A DNA stretch of 64,000 nucleotides, taken from positions 496,001 through 560,000 of the forward strand of contig NZ_QPMM01000001.1 of the NCBI RefSeq assembly GCF_003419895.1, in the 5' to 3' direction. The notes beneath the pieces were generated by a model that searched no databases, was not told the DNA's origin, and saw only the letters and a program-made list of their open reading frames with translations. The position numbers and the translations under genes are program-made. This DNA is from Chitinophaga silvatica. GTDB taxonomy: Bacteria; Bacteroidota; Bacteroidia; Chitinophagales; Chitinophagaceae. Below, one piece after another: positions 37,103 through 45,100 of the stretch; the first letter of the stretch is position 1; each line of letters begins with the position of its first letter.

Positions 37103-37774
37103 TTATATCAAAGCAATTTTTTTTAGCTTTTTTTCCTGTAATACCTGTATTATTTTTCCATCTACCGTGATGAGCTTTTCCTGAATAAATTCCTGCAGAT
37201 TCCTATAAACTGTTTCATAGGTAGTGCCTGCATAAGAAGCAAGATCCTGGCGGCTGATAGCAAAGGGTTGAAGTTGGGAGAGCTGGCTTAATTCAAGAAT
37301 GGCGGCGGCTATTCTGCCTTTTACTTCCTGATGAACCAGACTGTTCATTTTCTGCTCTACCTTTTGTAGTTCATCGGCAAAGAATTCCATAAGTTTTACT
37401 GAAAGGGCGGGATTAACTTTTAGGGAGGCTTCAAAAAATGAAAGCGGTACAAAGCATACTTCGGTATCTTCCAGGGCAGTGGCGGAAACCGTGTAGATTT
37501 TTTGTGTACTGGTTAAGCCTCTATGTCCGATTATATCTCCTTTTTGGGCAAAGCGGAGTATCAGTTCTTTATCAGTTCCCCAGGGTTTATGCACTTTAAC
37601 TTTTCCACTGTATAGGAAGTAAATTCCAGTCACGGGATCTCCTTCATTAAATATCAGGGCATTTTTCTTAATCTGGATATGTTGCCTATGTTCAGCAATT
37701 GCAGGTTTCCATTCTGAAATGCTTTCACGGCAAAGGAAACAGGTTTGCAGATCGCATTTACTGTTTTTTTTCAT
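37103..37774 (-). CDS. FNR-like Crp/Fnr regulator with four cysteines in an FNR-like arrangement
   Basis: A 223-residue regulator: N-terminal cysteines 7, 12 and 15 (CDLQTCFLC), cyclic-nucleotide-like jelly roll (IFNEGDPVTGIYFLYSGKVKVH), Cys107 in TEVCFVPL, dimer helix, and winged helix with recognition helix SYAGTTYETVYRNLQEF. Escherichia coli FNR holds an oxygen-labile 4Fe-4S cluster with three N-terminal cysteines and one about 93 residues further; here the distance from the last N-terminal Cys to Cys107 is 92. Glu and Arg of the FNR recognition motif (E-T-x-x-R) are kept. This supports oxygen sensing, though cluster binding is an inference. A matching palindrome lies in its upstream region. 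Confidence 0.82.
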   Translation of the reverse strand: MKKNSKCDLQTCFLCRESISEWKPAIAEHRQHIQIKKNALIFNEGDPVTGIYFLYSGKVKVHKPWGTDKELILRFAQKGDIIGHRGLTSTQKIYTVSATALEDTEVCFVPLSFFEASLKVNPALSVKLMEFFADELQKVEQKMNSLVHQEVKGRIAAAILELSQLSQLQPFAISRQDLASYAGTTYETVYRNLQEFIQEKLITVDGKIIQVLQEKKLKKIALI

Positions 37775-37825
37775 GAGAGCAATGTTAATGTTTTTTTCAA
37801 TTATTTTGATTGAAAATCTTGATTT

Positions 37826-37843
37826 ATATGATTTAGATCATAT
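37826..37843. promoter_or_regulatory. FNR-type palindrome between the FNR-like and ClC genes
   Basis: ATATGAT-TTAG-ATCATAT, perfect over seven bases per arm with a four-base spacer, the geometry of FNR sites (TTGAT-N4-ATCAA). It sits between divergent genes, 52 bases from the FNR-like start and 42 from the ClC start, so it could control either. A second ATGAT-N4-ATCAT site is at 42922. Confidence 0.6.
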
Positions 37844-37884
37844 TTTTGATGTAAAGTTGTAAATGTTATTGTAATTTTGATTGT

Positions 37885-39663
37885 ATGGATCATGTTGTAA
37901 GTGCTCCCTATAAGAGAGTGTTTTATGTTAGTTTTCAAGCAGTTTGTAATGCAATAGTTATTGGATTGGTAGCCAAAGGCCTGGTAATGCTGATAAGTTT
38001 GTTTACCAACCTGTTTTTTTACGGTAAGTTTTCCTTTGCAGAATCTTCACCTGCATTTAATCATTTAGGCGTTTACGTTATACTGATTCCTATAGCTGGT
38101 AGCCTGATAGTAGGGTTGTTGGCCCGATTTGGTAGTAAAGCAATCAGAGGGCATGGGATACCGGAGGCGATGGAGAACATTATTCTTAATGAAAGCAAGA
38201 TTCCGCCAAAGATAACCTGGCTTAAACCTTTGTCGGCCGCTATTTCCATTGGAAGTGGAGGGCCATTTGGAGCAGAGGGGCCAATCATTGCTACTGGCGG
38301 AGCCATTGGTTCTCTTACGGGTCAGATTATTCATATTTCTGTTGCAGAGCGCAAAGTTATTTTGGCTGCGGGAGCCTGTGCAGGTATGTCGGCCATTTTC
38401 GGTAGCCCACTTGCTGCTATTCTCCTGGCCATAGAATTACTGTTGTTTGAATTTTCACCCCGCTCCATAGTTCCGGTGGCACTGGCCTGTATAACAGGCG
38501 CGGGTATGCATTTATGGTTATTTGAGCATAGTCCTGTTTTTGCAATGCCTGAAATACCTGTTGTATCTACTACTGCACTGGTGGCATATACTGTAATGGG
38601 TGTATTAACCGGGATATTGGCTACTTGTATATCAAAGTCGGTATACTGGGTGGAAGATATGTTTGAAAAGCTCCCTGTTCACTGGATGTGGTGGCCTGCA
38701 ATAGGTGGAGCGGTAGTAGGGATTATAGGATATTTTGCTCCACATACTATGGGTGTGGGTTATGATAATATCAGAAATTTATTGACCGGTACCTTACCTT
38801 TAACGATTCTGTTTGCTTTGTGTGTACTGAAATATCTTTCCTGGGTAATTGCATTAGGTAGTGGTACTTCCGGCGGAACGCTGGCCCCGTTGTTCACTAT
38901 TGGTGGGGCCTGGGGGGCTTTACTGGGTGTATTGGCCAATCGTTTCTTTCCTGAGCTGGAAGTTAATATCGCGACAGCGGCCCTCATTGGTATGGCTGCT
39001 TTGTTTGCTGGTTCATCCCGTGCCTTATTAACTGCTATTGTATTTGCGCTCGAAACTACCGGTAAGGCAAACGGATTGCTACCACTGGTAGCTGCCTGTA
39101 GCACTGCCTATTTTGTTTCCTTTTTTCTGATGCGTGGAAGTATTATGACAGAGAAGATCCGTCGCAGAGGAGTAGATACACCTTTACATTATTTACCAGA
39201 TCCCTTACAAACTTTTCTGGTAAACAGCGTAATGAATAACAAGCCTTTCACGATTTACGATAACTACTCCAAAAATGAAGCTGTTTCTATATTAGAAAAA
39301 CATTCTTCCTATTATTTGCAATACATACCTATTATAACTGCAAACAATACTTTTACAGGATATTTAAACAGGGATACATTAAATAGCAGTGACAGAGAAG
39401 CCAGGATTGAAGCTGCTGAATTGTATGTAAAAGCTTCTGATAGTTTATTGAAAGTAGTGAAGCTATTACATTATAACTGCCTGGATTTACTAGCTGTAGT
39501 AGATGATAATAAACAACTCATAGGTACTATCAGTGCTGCCAATGTTATAATGATCTATGAACAAAAACTGAAAGCTGAAAACCGATACCATTCGGCCTTT
39601 TTTGGAGATAAGCAATTATTGCGAATTATGGCCAAAGGAAAAAAACTTCTCACAATAAGATAA
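37885..39663 (+). CDS. ClC-family chloride channel/antiporter with CBS-like tail
   Basis: A 592-residue membrane protein. The ClC selectivity motifs are present: GSGGPFGAEGP near residue 130 and GSGTSGGTLAP near 330, with HGIPEAMENI between them and an ample helix-rich core. The GPFGAEGP form has the Glu of the gating position. The last about 140 residues (VSILEKHSSYYLQYIPIITANN, LLAVVDDNKQLIGTISAANVIMIYE) look like a CBS pair. A TAATTTTG box ends five bases before the ATG, so the mRNA may be leaderless. Divergent from the FNR-like gene across its palindrome. Confidence 0.9.
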   Translation: MDHVVSAPYKRVFYVSFQAVCNAIVIGLVAKGLVMLISLFTNLFFYGKFSFAESSPAFNHLGVYVILIPIAGSLIVGLLARFGSKAIRGHGIPEAMENIILNESKIPPKITWLKPLSAAISIGSGGPFGAEGPIIATGGAIGSLTGQIIHISVAERKVILAAGACAGMSAIFGSPLAAILLAIELLLFEFSPRSIVPVALACITGAGMHLWLFEHSPVFAMPEIPVVSTTALVAYTVMGVLTGILATCISKSVYWVEDMFEKLPVHWMWWPAIGGAVVGIIGYFAPHTMGVGYDNIRNLLTGTLPLTILFALCVLKYLSWVIALGSGTSGGTLAPLFTIGGAWGALLGVLANRFFPELEVNIATAALIGMAALFAGSSRALLTAIVFALETTGKANGLLPLVAACSTAYFVSFFLMRGSIMTEKIRRRGVDTPLHYLPDPLQTFLVNSVMNNKPFTIYDNYSKNEAVSILEKHSSYYLQYIPIITANNTFTGYLNRDTLNSSDREARIEAAELYVKASDSLLKVVKLLHYNCLDLLAVVDDNKQLIGTISAANVIMIYEQKLKAENRYHSAFFGDKQLLRIMAKGKKLLTIR

Positions 39664-39670
39664 AATGTAA

Positions 39671-39772
39671 AAGGATGTATCAAAAGTAATTCTATTCGGG
39701 AACCTGAAAGAAAGAATTTATATCTACTTAATTCTTTCATAATTATCAGATTACTTTTGATACATCTTTTTA
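39671..39772. repeat. Palindromic repeat element, copy B
   Basis: TGTATCAAAAGTAAT (39676-39690) and its complement (39750-39764), with GGATG/CATCT extensions and an inner stem GAAAGAATT/AATTCTTTC. It follows the ClC stop by eight bases and faces the end of the epimerase gene, again a convergent junction. The arms match copy A at 28.87 kb exactly over 15 bases. Confidence 0.8.
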
Positions 39773-39831
39773 TTATTTGTGTAATTACAAGATAGAATTT
39801 TAATCTTCGTTTATTTTATTCTCAGGATGAT

Positions 39832-40719
39832 TTATTTAAAATATCCTGCAGAGATCATATCCTCAAATAGCCCGGGTTTAATTGGATTCCAACCTACTGA
39901 TTGGCGGGTTAATTCACTGCTTGCCGGACAATTTAGTTCGATAAAATGTCTGATCCAGGTGAAATGTGCATCTGCCTCAGCACCGGTTTTACTAACAGTA
40001 GGCAAGCCCAATCCATTTCCAATGGCTTCGGCGATCTCCCTGAATGGAATTCCTTCTTCCGCAACGGCATGAAAAACTTTTAGTGTAGGCTGCTTTTCAA
40101 TTATCAATCTATATAAAACAGCTGCATCCAAACGATGAACTGCCGGCCATCTATTGGAACCATCATTTAAGTAAGCCGATTCTTTCTTCTCTTTTGCCAT
40201 TTCAATAACAGCAGGAACAAACCCATGGTCGCCCTGGCCATGAACTGTTGGAGGGAGCCTTACTATAGAAGCATTAATACCTTGTTCTATAAGTGCATTT
40301 ACGGCAAGTTCAGAAGCCTTACGTGGATGGGTACTGCCAGCAACCGTAACGTTTTCGGTGATCAGACCGGTGGAATTTATTATCCCTATTCCAGAAGTCA
40401 CAATTAACGGTTTTTGGGTATTGGCCAATGCCTCGCCAAAAGCCATAATTACCTTACGATCGTCATCGCAACTGGTGGCAAATCGGGAAAAATCGTGATT
40501 GAAGGCTGTATGAATAACTGCATCACATTGAGATGCTCCATCCTTCAGGCTTTGGAGATCTTCCACATTGCCTGAATGTACTTCTGCACCGGCTTCCAAA
40601 ATTTTGGCTGCAGACTGTTCGTTGCGGGCAAGTCCTAGTACCTGGTGTCCTGCCTGTAACAGCTCATTAACTATAGCGGAGCCTACAAATCCTGAAGCTC
40701 CTGTAACAAATACTCGCAT
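39832..40719 (-). CDS. NAD-dependent epimerase/SDR family protein (extended, atypical)
   Basis: A 295-residue Rossmann-fold protein: VFVTGASGFVGSAIVNELLQAGHQVLGLAR (GxxGxxG nucleotide site), then DAVIHTAFNHDF and a C-terminal substrate region (AVLYRLIIEKQPTLKVFHAVAEEGIPF). It lacks the usual YxxxK in an obvious position, so it is an atypical SDR of the NAD(P)H-binding or epimerase class. Substrate unknown. It lies 70 bases after the Crp-like gene on the same strand, separated by a perfect palindrome. Confidence 0.83.
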   Translation of the reverse strand: MRVFVTGASGFVGSAIVNELLQAGHQVLGLARNEQSAAKILEAGAEVHSGNVEDLQSLKDGASQCDAVIHTAFNHDFSRFATSCDDDRKVIMAFGEALANTQKPLIVTSGIGIINSTGLITENVTVAGSTHPRKASELAVNALIEQGINASIVRLPPTVHGQGDHGFVPAVIEMAKEKKESAYLNDGSNRWPAVHRLDAAVLYRLIIEKQPTLKVFHAVAEEGIPFREIAEAIGNGLGLPTVSKTGAEADAHFTWIRHFIELNCPASSELTRQSVGWNPIKPGLFEDMISAGYFK

Positions 40720-40767
40720 AATGATTGACTTAATTTATATAACAAATTTGAGCCAATACCGGTTGAA

Positions 40768-40791
40768 AAATATGGTCATTTGACCATATTT
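40768..40791 (-). terminator. Perfect 11-base palindrome, terminator or operator
   Basis: AAATATGGTCA-TT-TGACCATATTT. On the minus strand it overlaps the Crp-like gene's stop codon and runs into TTTTTC, so a terminator is plausible. It also lies about 50 bases before the epimerase start, so a regulatory site for the Crp-like protein cannot be excluded. Confidence 0.5.
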
Positions 40792-41368
40792 AGCGATGTA
40801 ATTGAGCGTGACGGATACGTGTTAATGTTTTAAGTGAAATCCCCAGATAGGAGGCAATCATATGTAGCGGTAATCTGGAAAGCAGATCAGGCCATTGCTG
40901 GGTAAATTCATTATACTTTTCCTCAGGGGTTGCACTTAAAGTAGAAAAAAGGCGGTTCCGGACATTGTAGCTGCTGCTGGTAATCAGCAGCATGGAAAGT
41001 GAATTTAATTCGGGTATTTCGGATAACAATCTGTTAAAATCCTCTTGAGTCCAGCAAAGAATTTCACAGTGGTTGATTGCCGCTATATTATAAAGGGAAG
41101 GTTGTTTGCAATTATAGCTTTCAGCATCCAGAACCCAGGTATTTTCTGTAGAAAAGTGTAAAATATGCTCGCTACCATCCTCCACAATTCCATAGGTCCG
41201 CATGAGCCCTTTTATAAGGAAGGTTTTATGCCTGCAAATTTGCCCCTGCTGTAATAATAGTTCATTCCGCTGAAGCGTTCTGGCTTGTGCAGGAGCCAGA
41301 ATTTTTTCAATATCTTCCTTGCCCAGATTAGTATTATTGCGAATATATGTTTCAAATCCGGTAATCAT
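40790..41368 (-). CDS. Crp/Fnr-family regulator
   Basis: The start at 41368 (MITGFETYIRNN) is chosen because the open frame upstream begins at TTG and runs through a terminator hairpin. At 192 residues it has a cyclic-nucleotide-binding-like jelly roll (LLLQQGQICRHKTFLIKGLMRTYGIVEDGSEHILHF) and a C-terminal helix-turn-helix (LLSRLPLHMIASYLGISLKTLTRIR). It lacks FNR-type cysteines and the usual cyclic-AMP contact Arg/Ser pattern is not evident, as in many Bacteroidota Crp-like proteins with unknown effectors. The target may be the epimerase gene downstream. Confidence 0.85.
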   Translation of the reverse strand: MITGFETYIRNNTNLGKEDIEKILAPAQARTLQRNELLLQQGQICRHKTFLIKGLMRTYGIVEDGSEHILHFSTENTWVLDAESYNCKQPSLYNIAAINHCEILCWTQEDFNRLLSEIPELNSLSMLLITSSSYNVRNRLFSTLSATPEEKYNEFTQQWPDLLSRLPLHMIASYLGISLKTLTRIRHAQLHR

Positions 41369-41382
41369 ATCCTCAAAAATAA

Positions 41383-41425
41383 GATATCCCGGATTATCCG
41401 ACAAGCAGTCGTAATCCGGGATATC
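41383..41425 (-). terminator. Intrinsic terminator after the GDPD gene
   Basis: GATATCCCGGATTA (41383-41396) pairs perfectly with TAATCCGGGATATC (41412-41425), plus a CGAC/GTCG inner pair with two bulged bases. On the minus strand CTTATTTTTG follows. It ends 15 bases before the Crp-like start codon. Confidence 0.8.
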
Positions 41426-41449
41426 ATTTTAGGGATTAGCCCTTGAGTA

Positions 41450-42316
41450 TTATCTATGCAAACCTTTTTTACGCAGATAGAGTACTAATTTCTCCGGGAA
41501 GTCGGTTTGGATCACATTTGCCAGTGGAGCATCCTTCATTAGCAGATCGAAGCCTGAATCTGGCGTCTCTTTTTCCATTTTGTCGTATTTGCCGAGTGCA
41601 TTAATCCATACGCGGGTTCCTTTTTGTAATACTGGTTTCATGATATCATCAGCATAAAAGGAATCATCCACATGGATTACCGGAAATTTGCCGGTTTTGC
41701 TACCCATTTCCAATACTTCATTTGTTTCTTTGGCATCATGAACCCTTGGCATAATAGGAATTTTAGGGTTCAGTTTTCGCAGTCCGACAGCTTCTGTATG
41801 ATCATAAATAAAGAACAATACCTGATCTTCCATTTTATATTTTTGGATCAGTGCATAGGTTGCTTTTGTTGCTGCCTCGCCTTCTGCTTTAAAATCAATA
41901 TCAATCATGATATTATTTTTCGCCACTTTAAGTACTTCTTCAAAAGTGGGGATTTTTTCGGCAGTAGGTTTACCATCAAAAAGTAAATTACATTTCTGCA
42001 ATTCAGCATAGGTAAGTTCTTCTACCTTACCTGGCTGGCCGGTTGTTCTGATGATTTTTTCATCGTGCATAATAACCAGAACACCATCTTTGGTAGAGCG
42101 AACATCTATTTCAGCAATGTCGATCCCCTGTGCTATGGCTTCTTTAATAGCAGCAATGGAATTTTCAGGAAATTTGTTGTGAGCAGCCCGGTGCGCGGCT
42201 ACCATCACATGACCCGGTTTTTGGTGAAATTCAGTTAGAATAGCATCTACTGGCCTTTTTTGTGCATTGGCATAGAGAGAAGCAGCACAAAATAATAATA
42301 AGAAATAGCGCTTCAT
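41450..42316 (-). CDS. Secreted glycerophosphodiester phosphodiesterase
   Basis: A 288-residue protein with signal peptide (MKRYFLLLFCAASLYANA). GHVMVAAHRAAHNKFPENSIAAIKEAI and IAEIDVRSTKDGVLVIMHDEKIIRTT contain the catalytic His pair and the metal-binding Glu/Asp of the family; the enzyme hydrolyses glycerophosphodiesters to glycerol 3-phosphate and an alcohol. QTDFPEKLVLYLR closes the barrel. It is likely periplasmic and transcribed alone. Confidence 0.9.
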   Translation of the reverse strand: MKRYFLLLFCAASLYANAQKRPVDAILTEFHQKPGHVMVAAHRAAHNKFPENSIAAIKEAIAQGIDIAEIDVRSTKDGVLVIMHDEKIIRTTGQPGKVEELTYAELQKCNLLFDGKPTAEKIPTFEEVLKVAKNNIMIDIDFKAEGEAATKATYALIQKYKMEDQVLFFIYDHTEAVGLRKLNPKIPIMPRVHDAKETNEVLEMGSKTGKFPVIHVDDSFYADDIMKPVLQKGTRVWINALGKYDKMEKETPDSGFDLLMKDAPLANVIQTDFPEKLVLYLRKKGLHR

Positions 42317-42405
42317 TTTCCGTGTTGTGTTGATTAAGTGTGTTGATAATACGTTTTAAAAAATGAATATCAAGACAGGCACGGACAAGATAGTAAATAT
42401 TTTAA

Positions 42406-42873
42406 TTAAGTTTTTTTAGATTGATGAATGGAAGACAGAGCTTCAGTAAGGAAGGGGCGTTGCCGCTCATTAATTAATTGTAAAGCTTCCTCATAGCCGA
42501 ACCAACCTGCCTTGTCTATTTCCGGAAAGGATTGTTGTTTTCCGGAGTGAGGTGGCCACTCAATTTCAAAAGTGTTACAGACAATATTTTCAGCTTCAAT
42601 TTCTCCAAAGGCCATCCAGCACCAAACTTTCTTGTTACTTTTCTGTACAATTGGTTGCAGGGCTGTAAAAGGGGCGGAAACTGTAAAGCCGGTCTCCTCT
42701 TCAAATTCCCTGAGAGCAGTTTCTAGTAGTTCTTCTCCTTCTATGGGCTCTCCTTTTGGAATAGTCCAATATCCGGCATCCTTATTTCTGAAATATGGAC
42801 CGCCGGGGTGTACCAGGAAGAATTCAGGTGTTTGGGGTTTCCTGACCAGCAATATTCCTGCACTTTGTTTCAT
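42406..42873 (-). CDS. NUDIX hydrolase
   Basis: A 155-residue NUDIX-fold protein. The NUDIX box is visible as GEPIEGEELLETALREFEEETG (Gx5Ex7REUxEExGU form), preceded by WTIPK. AGILLVRK and the later FGEIEAENIVC suit a nucleotide or diadenosine polyphosphate hydrolase of the bis(5'-nucleosyl) type, but the substrate is not determined by sequence. An FNR-type palindrome lies 49 bases upstream of its start and could also act on it. Confidence 0.88.
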   Translation of the reverse strand: MKQSAGILLVRKPQTPEFFLVHPGGPYFRNKDAGYWTIPKGEPIEGEELLETALREFEEETGFTVSAPFTALQPIVQKSNKKVWCWMAFGEIEAENIVCNTFEIEWPPHSGKQQSFPEIDKAGWFGYEEALQLINERQRPFLTEALSSIHQSKKT

Positions 42874-42921
42874 AATATAAATTTATCTAGTTGCTGAAGG
42901 ATTTACATTAAATGTTTTACT

Positions 42922-42965
42922 ATGATAAATATCATCTTTTAATTGATGCGGGGCATGTAGATTTG
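42922..42965 (+). promoter_or_regulatory. FNR-type palindrome and TAnnTTTG promoter
   Basis: ATGAT-AAAT-ATCAT at 42922-42935 is a perfect palindrome of FNR geometry. TAGATTTG at 42958-42965 fits the Bacteroidota -7 box. With transcription starting near 42970, the palindrome centre (42928.5) is at about -41.5, the classic position for class II activation. No good TTTG element exists at the expected place, as for activator-dependent promoters. Confidence 0.5.
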
Positions 42966-42969
42966 TTTC

Positions 42970-43117
42970 AGTGTTTCAATTTTAAGCATTGGTTTAATAA
43001 CGTTTAGGAGTATATAACAAAAAGGAATTGCAAGTTTCATAAGATAGGATTAAGAAAAACAGGTTAGTTAAGTGCAAGCATTTGAAGGTCCATTCGCCAT
43101 ACGGATGGGCCTTTAAT
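42970..43117 (+). ncRNA. Candidate FNR-controlled small RNA
   Basis: About 150 bases between the promoter at 42958 and the terminator at 43085, with no ORF: no ATG occurs before the terminator stem. The region lies in a 393-base gap between the NUDIX start (42873) and the RNA ligase start (43267). The terminator has no other plus-strand gene to serve, since the nearest upstream plus-strand gene ends at 39663. Comparable in logic to FnrS of Escherichia coli, but sequence similarity is neither claimed nor tested. The boundaries are estimates. Confidence 0.4.
43085..43117 (+). terminator. Orphan intrinsic terminator
   Basis: AAGGTCCATTCG (43085-43096) pairs with CGGATGGGCCTT (43102-43113) around CCATA, a 12-base stem with two G-T pairs, followed by TAATTTG. 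Its T-tract orientation is plus strand. It also insulates the promoter immediately downstream. Confidence 0.75.
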
Positions 43118-43147
43118 TTGTTTATTGCCTAAAAGATTCTACCTTTG
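43117..43147 (+). promoter_or_regulatory. Consensus promoter of the RNA-repair pair
   Basis: TTTG (43117-43120), exactly 19 bases, then TACCTTTG (43140-43147). This matches the Bacteroidota housekeeping pattern closely. The expected leader before the RNA ligase ATG at 43267 is about 115 bases. Confidence 0.65.
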
Positions 43148-43266
43148 CCCCTCATTATTTAAAATCTCCAAACATTGAGCCATGTAAGGTTAATAACATA
43201 CAATAATCCCCTTAGCTTCATCTATTGAGGCCCGAATTGTTATTTCCTTTACTTAAAACTTTAAAC

Positions 43267-43959
43267 ATGGCTATTTCAAGGAAGTATGGCCGCACTTATC
43301 ATTATCCGTTTTCACCGGGAACAACCAGTGATGATCGTATTGCGGCTGATTACTGGTTGGCAGTTCAACAAATTCCAGCAATTATACATACAGAAAAATT
43401 AGATGGCGAGAACAATTGTTTGTCGAGATACGGTGTATTTGCCCGTTCTCATGCGGCTCCAACCACCAGCCCCTGGACGGAAAGTTTGCGTCGTTACTGG
43501 CAGCTGATAAAAAATGAGCTGGGCGATCTGGAAATATTTCTGGAAAATCTTTATGCTATTCATTCTATTGAATATGGAAAAATTGACCATCATTTTTATG
43601 TATTTGCAGTACGTGAACAGGACCGATGGCTAAGCTGGGAAGAAACCGTTTTTTATGCGGGAATGATCGACCTGCCGGTTGTACCAGTTGTTGCTGAAGT
43701 TGCCAATACGGCTGATAAACAAATTTTTGAGCAGTCTCTGATTACAGCCGCACAAGGTAGTGGGGCTTTTGAACCCAGAGACGCAATATCGGGAACACCT
43801 ACCACTATGGAAGGTATAGTAACCAGAAACGTTAATGGTTATCCTGTATCAGCATTTGCGGAAAACGTATTTAAATATGTAAGAAAAGGGCATGTAAAAA
43901 CAGACGAACACTGGACCCGTAACTGGAAACGTGCCCCATTAAATTTAGAAAGGAGGTAA
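43267..43959 (+). CDS. RNA ligase (Rnl-type nucleotidyltransferase)
   Basis: The ATG at 43267 is used; the upstream extension begins at TTG. At 230 residues it carries the ligase motifs: KLDGEN with adenylated Lys44 (motif I), VFARSH (Ia), FYVFAVRE (III-like), MEGIVTRN (IV) and FKYVRKGH (V). The enzyme would join RNA 3'-OH and 5'-phosphate ends using ATP. The compact size matches bacterial Rnl enzymes that travel with an end-healing partner. The HD-Pnk gene starts two bases after this stop, so the pair is a two-gene RNA repair cassette. Confidence 0.85.
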   Translation: MAISRKYGRTYHYPFSPGTTSDDRIAADYWLAVQQIPAIIHTEKLDGENNCLSRYGVFARSHAAPTTSPWTESLRRYWQLIKNELGDLEIFLENLYAIHSIEYGKIDHHFYVFAVREQDRWLSWEETVFYAGMIDLPVVPVVAEVANTADKQIFEQSLITAAQGSGAFEPRDAISGTPTTMEGIVTRNVNGYPVSAFAENVFKYVRKGHVKTDEHWTRNWKRAPLNLERR

Positions 43960-43961
43960 GC

Positions 43962-45062
43962 ATGTATACAATTATTAATAATAGAGATTGGAATGCGGCG
44001 GAAGCCGAATTTGAGTTTATAGCTCAAATGGGCGAAACACCGCAGGATCCCAGGCATCATGCCGAGGGTAACGTAGCTGTGCATACGCAAATGGTATTGC
44101 ATGAGCTGGAGAAAAGTGCAAAATTTAAGCAGTTGGAGCCTAAAGATCAAACTACCATATGGGCGGCTGCTTTATTGCACGATATAGGAAAAATATCTAC
44201 CACCATCACAAATGATGACGGCAGTATTTCTTCTCCTGGTCATTCAAGGATTGGCGCTACCATGGCGAGACAATTAATGTACAGAAGCGGAGATATTCCT
44301 TTTGAACAGAGAGAGGAAATTGTATCATTAATCCGCTATCATGGATTGCCGCTCTGGGTTTTCGAGAAACCCGATCCTGCAAAAGCATTGATACAGGCAA
44401 GCTTGGAAGTGAATACCCAGTTGCTGACTTTATTGGCCAGAGCAGATGTATTGGGCAGGTGGTGTGAGGATATGGACGTATTGCTCTATAGATTGGACTG
44501 CTTCGAAGAATTGTGCAAGGAACAAGGCTGCTGGGGTGCCCCTAAATCATTTCAAACACCCGAGGCGAAGCTGCACTATCTGACGAAGGAAAATTCGGCA
44601 GTTGATTATGTACCATTTGAGCAACCGACAACTCATGTAATCATGATGAGTGGCTTGCCAGGTGCAGGGAAAGACTTTTTTATCAAAAAGATGAAAGACT
44701 GGCCGGTCATTTCTTTAGATCAGATCCGTCGTGACTGGAAAATAGATCCAACAGATAAATCGGGAAATGGTAAGGTAGTACAGGAAGCAAAAGAAATTGC
44801 CAGACAGTATTTACGTAAGCAACAATCTTTTATCTGGAATGCTACTAACGTTACCAGACAAATGCGTACACAACTGATTGAATTATTTATGACGTACGAC
44901 GCATTTGTAGAAATTGTATATGTTGAAACTCCTTACCGGCAGCTAATTAGCCAGAATAAAAGCAGGGCAGAAGCAGTGCCTTTGGCGGTGGTTGAAAGAT
45001 TAACAGACAAACTGGAAGTACCGGTAGCCTGGGAGGCTCATAAGATAACGTATATAGTATAA
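43962..45062 (+). CDS. HD-Pnk: HD phosphoesterase fused to polynucleotide kinase
   Basis: A 366-residue fusion. The HD domain spans about 1-180 with His41 and the His73-Asp74 pair (LLHDIGK) and His94 (PGHSRIG). The kinase spans about 220-366 with Walker A GLPGAGKD (Lys237), IRRDWK and WNATNVTRQMR for base and phosphate contacts. The Runella slithyformis HD-Pnk of this architecture removes 2',3'-cyclic or 2'/3'-phosphates and phosphorylates 5'-OH ends, healing breaks that the partner ligase seals. Here the ligase gene is directly upstream. Likely targets are tRNAs or other RNAs cut by ribotoxins; that is inference. Confidence 0.87.
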   Translation: MYTIINNRDWNAAEAEFEFIAQMGETPQDPRHHAEGNVAVHTQMVLHELEKSAKFKQLEPKDQTTIWAAALLHDIGKISTTITNDDGSISSPGHSRIGATMARQLMYRSGDIPFEQREEIVSLIRYHGLPLWVFEKPDPAKALIQASLEVNTQLLTLLARADVLGRWCEDMDVLLYRLDCFEELCKEQGCWGAPKSFQTPEAKLHYLTKENSAVDYVPFEQPTTHVIMMSGLPGAGKDFFIKKMKDWPVISLDQIRRDWKIDPTDKSGNGKVVQEAKEIARQYLRKQQSFIWNATNVTRQMRTQLIELFMTYDAFVEIVYVETPYRQLISQNKSRAEAVPLAVVERLTDKLEVPVAWEAHKITYIV

Positions 45063-45068
45063 CAGACA

Positions 45069-45100
45069 GGGGGAGTATCAAATTACTCCCTCTTCTTTTA
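45069..45100 (+). terminator. Intrinsic terminator after HD-Pnk
   Basis: GGGAGTA (45071-45077) pairs with TACTCCC (45084-45090) around TCAAAT, followed by TCTTCTTTTA. It separates HD-Pnk from the convergent phosphopantetheinyl transferase. Confidence 0.82.

Noticed and set aside
41369..41404. TTG start for the Crp-like gene at 41404
   Set aside because: It would place the N-terminus inside the GDPD terminator hairpin; the ATG at 41368 gives a normal protein.
45071..45090. GGGAGTATCAAATTACTCCC as a fourth member of the TGTATCAAAAGTAAT repeat family
   Set aside because: Only TATCAAA is shared; it is an ordinary terminator stem and loop.
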